From: Loxodes magnus
Taxonomy: Eukaryota; Ciliophora; Karyorelictea; Loxodida; Loxodidae
Assembly: GCA_946699065.1 (NCBI GenBank)
Contig: CAMPDV010000133.1
Coordinates: forward strand, 434,001 to 498,000
Reading direction: 5' to 3'
Length of the DNA stretch: 64,000 nt
Shown piece after piece: positions 25,150 through 37,049 of this stretch. A program made the translations under genes and the position numbers. The notes below the pieces were generated by a model. It had not been told where the DNA came from. It worked only from the letters and a program-made list of their open reading frames with translations, and ran no database searches. Numbering within the stretch: position 1 is the stretch's first letter; each line of letters opens with the position of its first letter.

Positions 25150-25616
25150 TCACAAAGAATGGCGATAAGCCGAAGAAGTCAACCACATCTATTTAACTTC
25201 TTCGCTTATCTCTAAAAATTTTTCGACATAAACTGAAACTTTGGCTATTTCAGTATTTATCAATTCATTAATGTATCTTTCTAGTCCTTAGCGTCTTTCT
25301 TCTATCTATTGCTAAGTTAATTCCTCTAAAATTAAATTTTACTTTAGAAAAAATTAGCTCAAATCAATTACCCGGGAAATCGAGGGAGTTTTTCCTTGTT
25401 AATGTTAGAAACAAGCATTTTCATAACTCTATGCAGCTCAAGAAATTCAGAATATCGCTTGGATACCTTGTGACTTCACTAGCCATTAAAGTCAACATTT
25501 AATTCATATTGAATGAAAGATTTTCCATCTTCATTTTGCTATTTAGTTGGGCTTTATACTTTTACTGTTAAGGGACATTAGTACTTAGCGATTTTCTCTT
25601 CTTAAACCTTTTCCAT
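25150..25616 (-). CDS. Small PX-domain (phosphoinositide-binding) protein
   Basis: 149 residues after a 17-nt intron at 25326-25342. Almost the whole protein is a PX domain: beta strands with FIQYELNVDFNGQWSHKV, the hallmark basic motif KRYSEFLELHRVMK, the polyproline-loop region KLPRFPG, and the terminal EERRQGLERYINELINT. The intron falls just before KELTQQQIEERRQGL and is proven by the restored PX consensus. PX domains bind PI3P and related lipids on endosomal membranes. Two Trp are TGA (GQWSH and LIWAN) and the near-terminal Trp (QMWLTSS) is TGG. It ends at TGA. It is a stand-alone PX protein with a short helical tail, as in small sorting-nexin-like proteins. Confidence 0.9.
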
Positions 25617-27349
25617 TTTTTATAAAATATAATTATTTGCTAAAAATCTAAATAAAGCAAGCTATCCTTAATTATTTAAGCAAATTCTTCATTTTACGTG
25701 TTACTTTCCCCTTGCTATTTTATTATAATAATATACCAGACTAATACCTATTTAGTTCATCATTTCACTATTCGGGAAACTAGATGCAGGTTCATTTAAA
25801 GCTTATCTAAATCAGAATTTAGCTCCTTTACACTAACTAGCAATCTATCTTACTCACTTTTAAGATGTTATTTTAAGAATAGTTTAGTATCAGAATCCTA
25901 TAAATATCCAAGTCTATTTTTATCATATTTTAAATAAAGCTTTTATGCTTTTTAAAAAAGCGCAGGATGAGTATATGTTTCTATATAAGTTACTCTAATA
26001 AATATTTGTTTCCTTTATAGCTAAAAGATTACTTAAAATTTAAAGTTTAAATCCAAATTAAATTTATAAAAAGACTCTATTTTCTAAATCTAAAGTATCT
26101 AAGTATTACAAATTTTGTCTAATTTATCTATAATATCTCCTATCTTCTTATTTATCCTTCCCATCTTTCTTTACTCCAAAATTTAACTTCTTCAAAGCTT
26201 TAATTTGACAGTTTTTTAAATTAAACAAAGTTACTTTCCTGATTTTTTATCTTAATTCAAGCTTTAACTTTCGAAATAAATTTGTAACGAAATTTTCTTT
26301 TAGTGAGAAGCATCTTAATAAAACTAAGGGAGGGTTTTATAAAATATGCTGGCTAATACAAAAAAGCTATAAAAAGGAGATAATAATCACAAGCAAAAAG
26401 GAGATAATAAAAGCAATCAATTATGTGTAAAAGCATAAATAATTAAAAGTATTAAGATGAAACAGAAAATAAGAAAGTTCTAGAATACTGCTATTAATCT
26501 TAATAAAAGGATATTTTTGTATATATTACATAGCTAATATTTATAGCTTCCTTTATTTTTATACTCATCTTGTAGATAACTAAAATTATTAAAAGTCAGA
26601 TATAAAAAGCAGGATATTAGAGAGCATTATACAATGATTTAATGAGAGTATTAAAGGGAATTATAATAAGCGCTTTATTCTTATTGAATATTTTGCTATC
26701 TTGTCTTAAATATAAATACTGTTTAATCTATAAAAGCAATAAAAAGCATCTTAATTCAACTAAACTATAAAATTATTTAGGCAATTTTAGCCTACTCTAG
26801 TATAAATAATTTAATTTATCTATAAAGAAAATTAAAATAACTAAATAACCTTAATAGATATGATATATCACCTTCAGAATAAATTAAAATAATTCTCATC
26901 TCTCCATTCATTTTATAGCACTAATTCGACTTTCTTTAATAGTAAGTATAATTATATTTGCAATTTAATTAAAAAAGAGAAAGTATCATTTGAAAATTAA
27001 CTAAAGCAACTCTTAAAAAATGTTTAAGTTAACTTATTTGAATATAGCATAATAAGCTTCTTTTGATAGCTAGAAAAAGATAATAGATTTATGGTATTAT
27101 ATGCAATTGGCAATGCTAAAGTTTTCTATAATATATTGTAAGACTTTTTCTTTTTCATCTATTTCATAGAGTTCTATTCAAGGATCGTAATTCCAATAAC
27201 TATATTTTATAAATATTATTTTATAAGACAATAAAATTAGCATTATAGAAGGTTTACTTTCTTTATGCTGGTTTATTTTTTAAATAGAGAATTCGTAAAG
27301 AAATGAGTTAGAAATGGTTTCTATTAAAATTTAATTATAAAAAATATTA
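25617..27349. other. AT-rich stretch without a recognised gene
   Basis: 1.7 kb between the PX and calcyphosine-like genes. A 100-codon frame at 26346-26645 contains a short imperfect direct repeat (AAAAAGGAGATAATAA twice) but its protein has no convincing character. Nothing else was seen. Confidence 0.4.
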
Positions 27350-27931
27350 TCAATCTAGCTTCCAGGCTGACTTCATCAACTATACAAAATGATCGTCATT
27401 ATCTATTGATGCAGAGACAGTTGCATAGTACTCATTCCATTCGTCTCGCTGAATTCTACCATCTCTGTTCCTGTCGTTAAAGTTCGATAAAAACTCAAGA
27501 AAAACTTGATCTTCTGTCATTTCTCCTTTTTGTACTTTTGGATGCATAGATGCGTTATAAGTTCCCTTTAAATCAGCGGCATCGATATAGCTATTTCCAT
27601 CTTTGTCGAATTTCAAAAATGCTTTATCAATCATAGCCTAACGTCTTGGATTGGGTTTTCCTCTTATTCCTATCAAAAACTCATCAAAATTGACTGTTCC
27701 ATCTTTATCTTTATCGAAGAAATCAAATAAAGCACTAGACTCTTATTTTGTAAGTTCAATTCCATTTTCCCTTAACCCCACAAGGAATTCTTCTTTGTCA
27801 ATTTTTTTATTTCCATCGAAGCTATCCATTGCTCTAAAAACGCGACCAAGAGTTCGAATAGCTTTAGCTCCACGCTTTTCTAAGGACTCTTTAACACGTG
27901 CTAATATTTCAATAACACTCTATGACTGCAT
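27350..27931 (-). CDS. CAPS: Calcyphosine-like four-EF-hand protein
   Basis: 193 residues, no intron, ending SAWKLD-TGA with the near-terminal Trp spelled TGG. Four EF-hand loops are visible: DSFDGNKKIDKEE (from residue 36), DKDKDGTVNFDE (about 72), DKDGNSYIDAAD (about 108) and DRNRDGRIQRDE (about 152). The linkers (ALFDFFDKDKD, FLIGIRGKPNPRR, NEYYATVSASIDNDDHF) are the diagnostic segments of the calcyphosine family, which are calcium sensors abundant in cilia and flagella. Loop 1 is less canonical than the others. Gln codons include TAG and TAA. Confidence 0.92.
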
Positions 27932-29246
27932 AATTTTATTATAATTCAAATATTCACTTAAATACACGTGCAGAATTACCTACTTCCATATCTAACGCTA
28001 TTAAAATACTAACTTTCATTATAATTCTTCTTTTTGCTTCTAAGAAAACTAATCGTTTTCCCTACGAAATACTTTAAATACATTTCTTTCTATTTACAGA
28101 GAAAAATATCTAGAATATGTTTATTCAAGATTATGAGTGATGAGAAATTAAAAATATTCCCCTTCATTGAATTTTAGAATATCATCAAAGCATAAAATTA
28201 ATTAAGCAAATAGAAGTCTTATACATCATCTAATTAACCTACTTTTCATTTTTAAATAATTCATTTTATTCAATTGTTCATCAGAAATTCTTACTCTTAA
28301 CTTCATCAAAAATATCCTTTATAACTACATCTTGCAACTTTAGGAAGATAATCATATATCTATTATAATTGAGAGGGAATAGTAAAAATTCTATATTCTA
28401 GAGTTAATTAGAATACTGGGTCTCAGCTTTAAGCTATATCCCTATTAGCATTATCTTGCTATTTTACTTAATAATCAATCTACCCATACTTTATCTATTT
28501 ATCTTCTCGAATTTTCCATTTCTAGCAAGTTATAAAACAAAGAAAGTAGTTAAATTAATAAATATAAGATAACTAAATGTTACCCTATTCTTTATATCCC
28601 AGATGCATTATCATACTAAAACAGCTAGATTTTGTATAAAAATTAGATATTAATTAAGATAAAGTATAAGCATTAGTCTAAAGTAAAAGCTTAATTAATC
28701 TGTATTTATTATGCATATCAATAAAAGCTTCTCAATTATTTACTACTAATTTGCTAGAAATAGACTCAATAAAACCATATAATTCTAAAGATACTTATAT
28801 TTGCTAGATTTTTACTCTGTTATTTTAAATTTTAAGAAAATCCTAATCTTTAGCTTGTTTTTTTAGATGCTTCTGGAATTTCTGAGATTATCATAAAAAT
28901 GGAGAAATGCTATTTAGATATAGAACTGAAAGAAGCATTTGTTAAGTATTGATAGAGGTAAGTTATTATAACATATACAATTCTAGATTTATAAATTACT
29001 AGCTTTATGTTACTAAGAATTAAACTCTAAAAGCTTTCTCAGCCAATATTAAAGTTAAACTTACTTATTATATATAGTTTCTTTACACCGGTATTATGAA
29101 CTGAATCTAGGGCTAACTATCTTATTACTTGCTGCAATATTGTAAACAAAATAAATTTGCTTGCACTAAATAAATAAAGCTTCTTATGATTAATCTATAA
29201 GATAGAGTGATAAAGAGGGAGTAATATAATACTTATAATTTAATTG
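27932..29246. other. AT-rich intergenic stretch
   Basis: 1.3 kb between the calcyphosine-like start and the XPR1 stop, both on the minus strand. No coding frame or RNA gene was recognised. Confidence 0.4.
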
Positions 29247-31283
29247 TCATAGAAATATTTTTTATAAACTGAAGAAACTTTCAAGAGGCATTAAAGCAGC
29301 TACTTCTACCTTTCTATATTTTTCAGGGTTAGAAACTTGTTCGTAATCAAAACGTATGAATATCCACTGGGTTCTTCTAATAACCTCAATTACCATTATA
29401 ATAAATGCTAAGATATCTTGGTTAATAATACTATTCTGAACTTCGCTAATGGGAATCAGGGTGAAAGTTCATGAAAGTCTCATTACGAAATTGCTTAGTA
29501 TAGAGAAGTAGTAGAACCATTTAGGATAAATAATGTGATCTCTAAGTAAAAAGCCTTGTTTTGATTTAATATTCAAGCCTCAATCCATAAAAATATCTCA
29601 GAAATAGCCATAAAATGTAGCAATTAGCCTTGATAGTACTAGCCATTTAAAAAGCTACTAAGAACTCATACCATAAAATATTTCCAAAAGTATTAAATTA
29701 GAGGAAACTATTCCTGAAACATATTTTAAAGCATTTCAAACTGAGCTCATATCTTTAGATATATAAGCTTTCTTAAGGCATTAAACAAATCTTATCCAAT
29801 TAGGTATTTATAAAATAACAACGGATACCAATTTATATTTTCCATAATCAGTTTGCTTTTCAGCTGCTCATTCTTCTAAACTTAATACATATATTGAAAA
29901 ATAAAGATCTTCAAATAGTTTATTCAAACTGGTTAAGATATCTCCTAATAAGTTATGCTTAAAACGTATTTATCCCCACGGTCCTTTAAATAACTCCACA
30001 AGTGCTGCCATTAAACCAAGTCTTTAGGGACCCTATAAAACACTTTTACTTGGCCACACAAACATTATTAAGAATATGAACAGTATCATTAAAGTAGATC
30101 ATCTATGCAATCACTCGGTATATCCGTAATTTATATCAAACAGCAAAACGAAAAAATGGAAAATTCATAGGACAGAAAGTAATCCAGCTGCCTTCCACAC
30201 CTTTACAAAGTTAACAGCATAGTTTTATTAAACTTCCATAATTAAAACTCAGTTTATATTGTATTTAGTAAACTGATAGAGTACAAAGCCAACACACCAA
30301 ACTGATAAACACAAAAGAAATGTCATTCTCAAGCAAGGGAAATTATAGTGTCACTTATAACCTTCATCTTCTTCCAACGAAACTCAGAAACTAGTTATTC
30401 CGATACCAAAAATCGTAGCTATTCCTAGTAAGTAAGTAATCACATGTAGATCTCAAATTTTCATCGAACTTATATCGATTTTCAAATCATTTTCAGCATT
30501 AAACTGATTTCCTTAATAGAACTTTTCAGCATAATGATAAACTAATTTACTTTTCAGTTGCTTAAATTTGAAATCACGATTAACATCATTAAAGAACTTT
30601 AACTGAAGCTTTTCTAAAATAGTGCTATTGTATTAAGTTCCAAAGTGTTTTAAGGCTTTTTTTGTTAGATGTTTGACTACTAAAGAGTTATTTTGCACAT
30701 AATTAAGTAAGTTTTAAATATTAGTGTATATTTCTTTGGCAATCTGCTTCTTTTTTATTTACCCTTAAATCTATTTTTACTTTTAATGCTATAATTGTGA
30801 TTCTTTTTCTTCTTTGGAAAAATTCTCAATATCATTTTCCAATTTTTCTATTTGCTCTTAATAAAAGGTGTCTATCTTCGTTATTTACTCACCAAAAAGC
30901 TTTAAGAATTGCTGTATTTTTAGGATTGATTGGCTTTTATCGCTTTTTCTATCTTAATTAAATTTATTAATCTTAAAATGTAAATTTTCGTTCTTTTTCG
31001 ACTCTTCATTCTTTCCTTTCTTTTATTAGGTTTCATAAGTTTCTTATTTAAGGATAGTAGTACTAGTAAGATTTTTGGAGTTATCTTAAGTAATAGATTA
31101 TGAAGCTAACTAATCCTGGTTAGATTTTGACTTTTCACTTTGGCTAGTTAACGGAGTGATAGGTTCCTCTTAGTTTTTAATTCTGATATATTGGTTTATA
31201 ATATCCTTAAGCTTAAGATAGTCAATATAGAAGCCCTTCCACTCCTAGATCATACAACTATTATAATAACTCCCAAACTTCAT
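29247..31283 (-). CDS. XPR1: SPX-EXS phosphate exporter (XPR1/PHO1 type)
   Basis: 678 residues in one frame, no intron required. It opens MKFGSYYNSCMIQEWKGFYI, the start of an SPX domain, whose linker here is long and Ser/Gln/Lys-rich; the rest of SPX follows around residues 130-260. Six or more hydrophobic helices then lead into the EXS domain, with the conserved segments PQRLGLM, GDILTSL, IRFVQCLKK, the Asp-Trp-Gly-Leu motif, and the terminal EVIRRTQWIFIRFDYEQV followed by EKYRKVE. This family exports inorganic phosphate across the plasma membrane under inositol-pyrophosphate control through SPX. Many membrane-region Trp codons are TGA, but the Trp of RRTQWIFIRF near the end is TGG. The stop is the TGA at 29247-29249. 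Confidence 0.93.
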
Positions 31284-31583
31284 CTTTTCTAAATAATCCT
31301 TATATAAATACCTCAAACTGCTTTTACCCTATATTTACTCTTATATCGTTATCTATATTTCACTACATAAGTATATATCTAACTTTCTTATACCAAGCAT
31401 TAAGTAACTTATATTGAGAAATGAAAGCAATAAGGTGTAAAAGTATAAAGGTGTTGAATAGTGAATTATTGATAAATAGGCTGGTTAGTTGATTATTGTA
31501 TAATGGAATGCACTGAAAATGAGATTTCATAGGAATTTATATAGAAATAAGAATTGAAGCTTATTAGAATTAAAACCAAACCT
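31284..31583. promoter_or_regulatory. Shared upstream region of two divergent genes
   Basis: 300 bp separate the XPR1 start codon from the start of the basic protein on the other strand, so both promoters must lie here. No specific motif can be assigned. Confidence 0.4.
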
Positions 31584-32528
31584 ATGCTTGACTTCATTTC
31601 CTTGTATAAATCAGAAATCCAACCCCTTCCAGTTCAACTAGATCTACCTTAGATTTCTTTAAAAAGCTAATATCTTATATTAAAGAGTCTTCCTACTAGT
31701 GTTAGAAATAAACTTTGTACATATGAATAGAAAATGCCCTAATCAACGAAGAGTAAGAAGTTTGATTTTGTAAAGAATTTAACTCCTTCTCATAAGATCC
31801 TTTAACTAAAGAATAAACACAACTAACTAAATAATAATTGAAAGATAGTTAGTTATAAGGATTGCTAATATAAGCTACTTAGTCCAACTTCTAAGTTCAG
31901 AAAGAAAAGCTTAACTCGCACGAACTAAAATTTGATTAACTGGATTAAACCAGTCTGAGGATAGATATAGAAGTAAAATAAACTGCTAGAAATTTCAGCT
32001 AAAAATAACATTAGTGATGAAAAAAGCTTACAATCTGATGATTTTCTACTCTCTCCTAAAGCTATAATAAACTTATCTACTTCTCATAAAAAGATCGATC
32101 AAACATTCTCTTATTAATGTCAAACTGAAAGAACAATTAGGCCATTTTCTTAAGCTAATAGCTTTCATTAGAAAAAGAAAAAACTTATTATTAGAAAAAT
32201 TTCTCCTACTAAAAGTGAGCGAAATAAAATAAAAATAAACTCTAAGTTAGAGAAAATTTTGCAAAATGTGAATCAAGAAGTTAATTGTAATAGTTCAAAG
32301 AATCTAGTAAAATAAATAAACAGCAGCTAATAGCGCATTGATAAATCCTTTAAGTTGGAAGTTGGTAAAATTGATAAATTAAACAGGAAAGATGAAATTA
32401 AAACTTATATTCAGAAGAAATTATATCTAGAAACTCTAAATGGCCTTAATACTAAAGCAAACGTGGACAGATTTATTAGATAACTAAATAGAAATATAAA
32501 GAGAGACAAGCAAATGTTTAAGTTTTGA
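31584..32528 (+). CDS. Basic protein of unknown function
   Basis: 314 residues in one frame ending at TGA. The protein is rich in Lys, Asn, Ser and Gln with no membrane segment. It contains short conserved-looking pieces such as MLDFISLYKSEIQPLP, SPTSKFRKKSLTR and a helical C-terminus LNGLNTKANVDRFIRQLNR. At least two Trp codons are TGA. The long frame with balanced composition is good evidence for a gene, but I recognise no domain. The frame remains open upstream of the chosen ATG, so the start could be earlier. Confidence 0.65.
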
Positions 32529-33196
32529 ATCCCAGTAAAGCTTAACTGCATATTTAATTAATATTTAACATGTATCTATATATATTCGGTTCTCATATTT
32601 GAGCATCAAATTATAACCAATTAAGCAACACATAAATGATATATTGTGCTATGAAAAATAGAATAACTATCAAATTTCATAAATGTAGCAATATTACTTG
32701 CTATAATAAGTATTTCAGTAAGAACAAATTAACAAATTTCAAACTAATTAGCTACAAAATAATATCTATCAATATTTTATTTCTGCTAGATATACGAGGA
32801 ATATATGTAACTGATTAGCATATTGATTATATAAATCATTTATTATTCCAAATACTTTTAGCTTTATATTCCTAAAGTAAATTAAAACTAACACTTTGCA
32901 GTTAAGAAAAGTATTATTTTATTTAGTAGCGAAAATCTAACTAAATTTAAATGATAAGATAAATATATCTAACAGTTAAAGTTTAGATTTAAAAATAGGA
33001 AAATTAGGTAAAACGAATAAATAAGTGCTATTATAAACATTAATTTGTTCAATGCTTGGATTTTTTTATTTATATTATATAAAAACGAATATAAATTTTG
33101 CTCTAACGCATATAAAAAAGGGAAGAACTCTATAAAAATTGTAACCATTTCTCATTACTCGAAGATTTAAGAACGGATATAGAAAAATATAAAATA
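32529..33196. other. Intergenic stretch
   Basis: 668 bp of A+T-rich sequence between two plus-strand genes. A 60-codon frame starting at 32636 has poor composition and is not accepted as a gene. Confidence 0.45.
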
Positions 33197-34471
33197 ATGA
33201 ACGACTTGCTATTCTTTATATGCTCGATCATGAGAATGAATCAAGGGCTGACAATAAACATTGACCAACAAGATGCTTATGATTCCAATTTACCTGATTT
33301 GAAAAATGGCACTTTTTCTTAGAGGTTAGTTTGGTTTCTTCATTGATTATTCGTTTACATTCCAGTATTTATTTGCTTCATGTTGATAATATCGATTTAT
33401 CTGATTTACATATCTACATATCTTTATTTCCTTATTTTCGAATACGATATTGCTAACTACGCTTCCACTGAAATTTGGTTCTACGATATCTCAAATGAAG
33501 AAGACAAATAATCTGCTAAAACATATGGAATCATTCAATTTGTTTTATGCAATATCTGGGTAATCCTTTTATTAATATCATCTATAAGAGCCACAAATTC
33601 TAATCCAGGAAGTATTCCTGACACTAGTGGATGGAAACTTGAAAGAGAAATAAAATAAGGGTAGACTGATTCATTTATAAATGCAAACACTGACTTAGAA
33701 AAAATAGATATTAATGAAATTACTCCTGAGCTCATTCCTTTCGTTGAAAGAAAAAAAGAAGGAGGTCCTAGAACATGCGAGCACTGTATTAAAATAAAAC
33801 CTGATAGATGCCATCATTGCAAGCTATGCGATGTATGCGTTTTAAAAATGGATCACCATTGTCCTTGGATTAATAAATGTGTAGGCTTCTACAACTATAA
33901 GTTCTTTATTTTAACAGTTCTCTATGGATTGATAAGTACTGTACAAATAGTTTCTACTTATTGACAAGCAGTTTATGTATGGATTAGCTAGCCTGAATTA
34001 AGTAACGGTCAAGCTTTCTGTGTTTTCTTCTACTACTCAATGGTATGTAAATTATGTTGCTTACTGTGCATATTTTTTGGGTTTCATATATACTTAATGA
34101 TTAATTGCATAACCACCATAGAATATTGTGAGAAGCTACGATCAAAAGAATTTGAGAAGTACTAAGTGTCACCATATAAAATAAGGTTTTCAGAGAGTTT
34201 TATTTAAGTATTTGGAAAAAATCCTTTTTATTGGTTTCTTCCTATGAAAATAAATACTTATGGTAAGGGCATACTTTGAAAAGTTCATTTATTAAATATG
34301 AGCAAAAGGTAAAACCAACAGTAATCAGGCTCTTTTAATTAAAACGATTTAATGGCTTTAGAAGAAAGTGAAGAAGATGATGCATTAAAATAAAGTGAGT
34401 CAATTCAAGACTAAACTAGGTCTATAGTGTTTGAGAGGATATACGAAGAGGAACAATCAAAAGTTAGCTGA
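33197..34471 (+). CDS. DHHC palmitoyltransferase
   Basis: 424 residues, no intron, TGA stop. Two membrane helices (about 45-70 and 110-130) precede the cysteine-rich domain RTCEHCIKIKPDRCHHCKLC and the catalytic KMDHHCPWINKCVGFYNY, then two more helices. The TTxE motif is present as TTIE after helix 4. The enzyme transfers palmitate to cysteines of membrane proteins by a ping-pong mechanism through the DHHC cysteine, usually at Golgi or plasma membrane. An acidic Ser/Glu-rich C-terminal tail follows. TGA encodes Trp in FLHWLFVYI and STYWQAVYV; the last TGA-Trp is 63 codons before the stop. Confidence 0.95.
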
Positions 34472-35123
34472 TTATTTGTTTTTTTAATTAATAATAAAAA
34501 GAACTTTGAATCTCATTTAAGTAATGACATTACTCTTAAACTGAGAGTGGCTTCATTATCTAATATTATTATATTTGATGATTGAAATAAGATATAATTA
34601 TTATACTATCAATATGAATACAAAAGGTATATAAGTAAGAATGAATTACTAAAGCAATGCTCTATCCTTATGTGAGATTAAATAAACTATATTAAGCAAA
34701 TAGTTTAAAATTTAATACTTTGTAAATTTAATTAACAAAGCTTTAAAAATAAAATAGTCTAAGATTAAAATTAATTCATTATATTTTAAGCTTTTTTAAG
34801 AAATAAGAAAAGTATCTTATCATGAGAGCTATTTCAGTTAATTTTATCAATAAAAATGTTTATTTAAATATAGAAGTTATTTTAAATATGAAAACCTTGC
34901 TTATAGTTAATTAATAGGGCTTTAATAAATTTATTATAAATAAGATTAAAAACAAACTAACTTACCATTTTTCTTATGCTATCTATAAATTAAATTGATT
35001 AAATATAAGACAAATAATTAGAAATACCTGAAACTAAAGTTATTATTAGTACTTTTAAATTTGATTGTGACTATACAAACATTAATTTTATAGTTGAACT
35101 ATATTAATAATTGAATTATAACG
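34472..35123. other. Convergent intergenic stretch
   Basis: 652 bp between the 3' ends of the DHHC and PG-rich genes. A+T-rich, nothing recognised. Confidence 0.45.
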
Positions 35124-36032
35124 TCACATAAATCTAGGAAATCCAGCAACACTATTTCCTCTTGTTATTAATCTGTGGGGATCTTTTTCTTTAATTTCAT
35201 TTATTATTATTTTTTGGTAAACTCCTGGTGCTGGAATCAATTTTTTTTATTATTATATAACATCGGAAAATCTGTTCAGACGTGCTTTTCCTACGCTTAC
35301 TGATCTTTTATATTTTTTATCAGTTTCAAATATTTTATAATGCCCTGGACCTACATGCTTCCCATCTAATTTCCCCTTTACAGCTTCTCTTGGTTAGGTT
35401 TAATCTTTCTTTCACTCTCAAACTGGACTTTTAGCAAACTTATTTCATGAAACGTCTTTTTTAATATTATCAGGACTTTTCTAGCTAAAGTTAACTTTTG
35501 AGGATTAGAAATAAGCTCCTACTGGAGGTACTTCCATAGATAATATTTCTTCTTAAGATACATTTAACCTTTCAGTTCGACTTGTTTTAGGGATTTTAGA
35601 TTTTCCTCCCATCATTTAACTTCAGTTTAAATGACCAATAAAAGGAGCAGGAAGTTTATACTTGTTCTAGAAATGAATGACTTCAGATAAGTAAGTATCT
35701 CTATTGTATTCTGACTTCTTTTTAAGCATTTTCTTTTCAGAAACTTTCCAGTTTTTTTATTCAATGTAAGAGTGAGGAGGAGATTTAGATTTTTTAGACT
35801 CTATTTAAAATATCTAGTCAATGAAGCTCAATCTTTTACTCTTTGAAACTGAGTATCAATCTTTGTATTAAAATCGTTCCTTTTGATTCTAGAAAAAGAA
35901 AGCAGGAGTTTTGTATCCCTTAATACCAAAACCTTCTTACTTTCCTTAGTTATAAATATCTCTAGCTGTTAGTATACTACTTTCATTCTAAGTACTTGCA
36001 GTGCTTTATCTTAAACTAGTCTCTAGACTCAT
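35124..36032 (-). CDS. PG-rich repeat (SHIPPO/STPGR-like) axonemal protein
   Basis: 302 residues, no intron, TGA stop. The protein has proline-glycine-aromatic repeats typical of sperm-tail PG-rich (STPGR) proteins such as ODF3 relatives: LPAPFIGHL, VPPVGAYFQSSKVNFSQKS, GKHVGPGHYKIF and IPAPGVYQK, spaced by basic linkers. These proteins bind the inner surface of axonemal microtubules. Trp codons include TGA (DWYSVS, HLNWSQ, VSWNKF, SPVWEWKK). It is convergent with the DHHC gene and its start faces the ZFWD gene across a 1-kb gap. Confidence 0.82.
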
Positions 36033-37049
36033 ATCTTATTTTAATTAAACCAAAATAAACTATTTTAAAATACTTTCCCTACTACTAGGCACTATACTTA
36101 GTATACCTTAGCTGCTTCAAAGGCAGTTATATATAATAATCACTAGAGACTCTAGAAATATTGAAGTTACTTCTCTAAACCTTTACCGTATTACACTAGA
36201 AGTGTTAATTAGTCTATTAAGTCTTATTAAGCAAATAGGAATACATTAATACCTTGAAAACAGCTTCCACTTTCAATGATTATTACTTACAATTATAGAT
36301 TGAATATCATCTACTAGCAAGTGAAAAAACTTATACAGATAAAGAAGTTGAAGCATATATAGTAAACAGTTTCTAGAAGAAGCAATAAAGTAAATTATAA
36401 GGAGTATCTAAGTGCTATAGAACATTAAAATTAGTCATTTAGTAGATTTAAAAATGATATTTAGGAAATATATAAATCATGCTAAATAACAGTGAAACTT
36501 ACTATAAAATAGCAAAAATTCTAGTTTTAATGGAATAAATTTGATAAGTTAATTAGTTAAATTCAATATAGGAAGAATGGTAAAGCCTTAAAGATATATA
36601 GACAGATTAAACTTAAATAATGCTTCAAATTTTTCTGTTTATATGTATGACAACTAATGAAGAGTAATGATTATATAAATTAACAGTAGGATAAAGTGGT
36701 AATGAAATACTAGATTTGATTTAACTATCAAATGTAAAAATTAAAAACACAAGGTATTTTAACATCAGCCTCTTGCTAATTTATGACTATATTTATTAAA
36801 ATATTGTAAAATTATTTCCCTTTATTTCATTGAAATTTAAGTGAGTAATCATATTAATTATTATGACTATAGGCTTAGAAAATTGTTATAACTGAAGCTA
36901 AATAAGTAGGTTACTATGGATTGCTTAAGAGTAATTAGTATTTAACACAAAATAAATTTCAGCTTAAGATAAAAGTCTAGAATATACGATACTTTTTGCT
37001 TTGATTTAACTTTGTAAGGTAAATTTAAAATAAATAGATTAATTAAAAA
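36033..37049. other. AT-rich divergent intergenic stretch
   Basis: About 1 kb between divergent starts, presumably holding both promoters. No coding frame seen. Confidence 0.4.

Noticed and set aside
26346..26645. A 99-residue frame with a short direct repeat near its start
   Set aside because: Lys/Asn/Gln-rich start followed by noise-like sequence; the repeat is A-rich and short, so coding status is unsupported.
32636..32818. A 60-codon plus-strand frame beginning MIYCAMKNR
   Set aside because: Composition matches intergenic A+T noise and the frame simply reads through TAG under the code used here.
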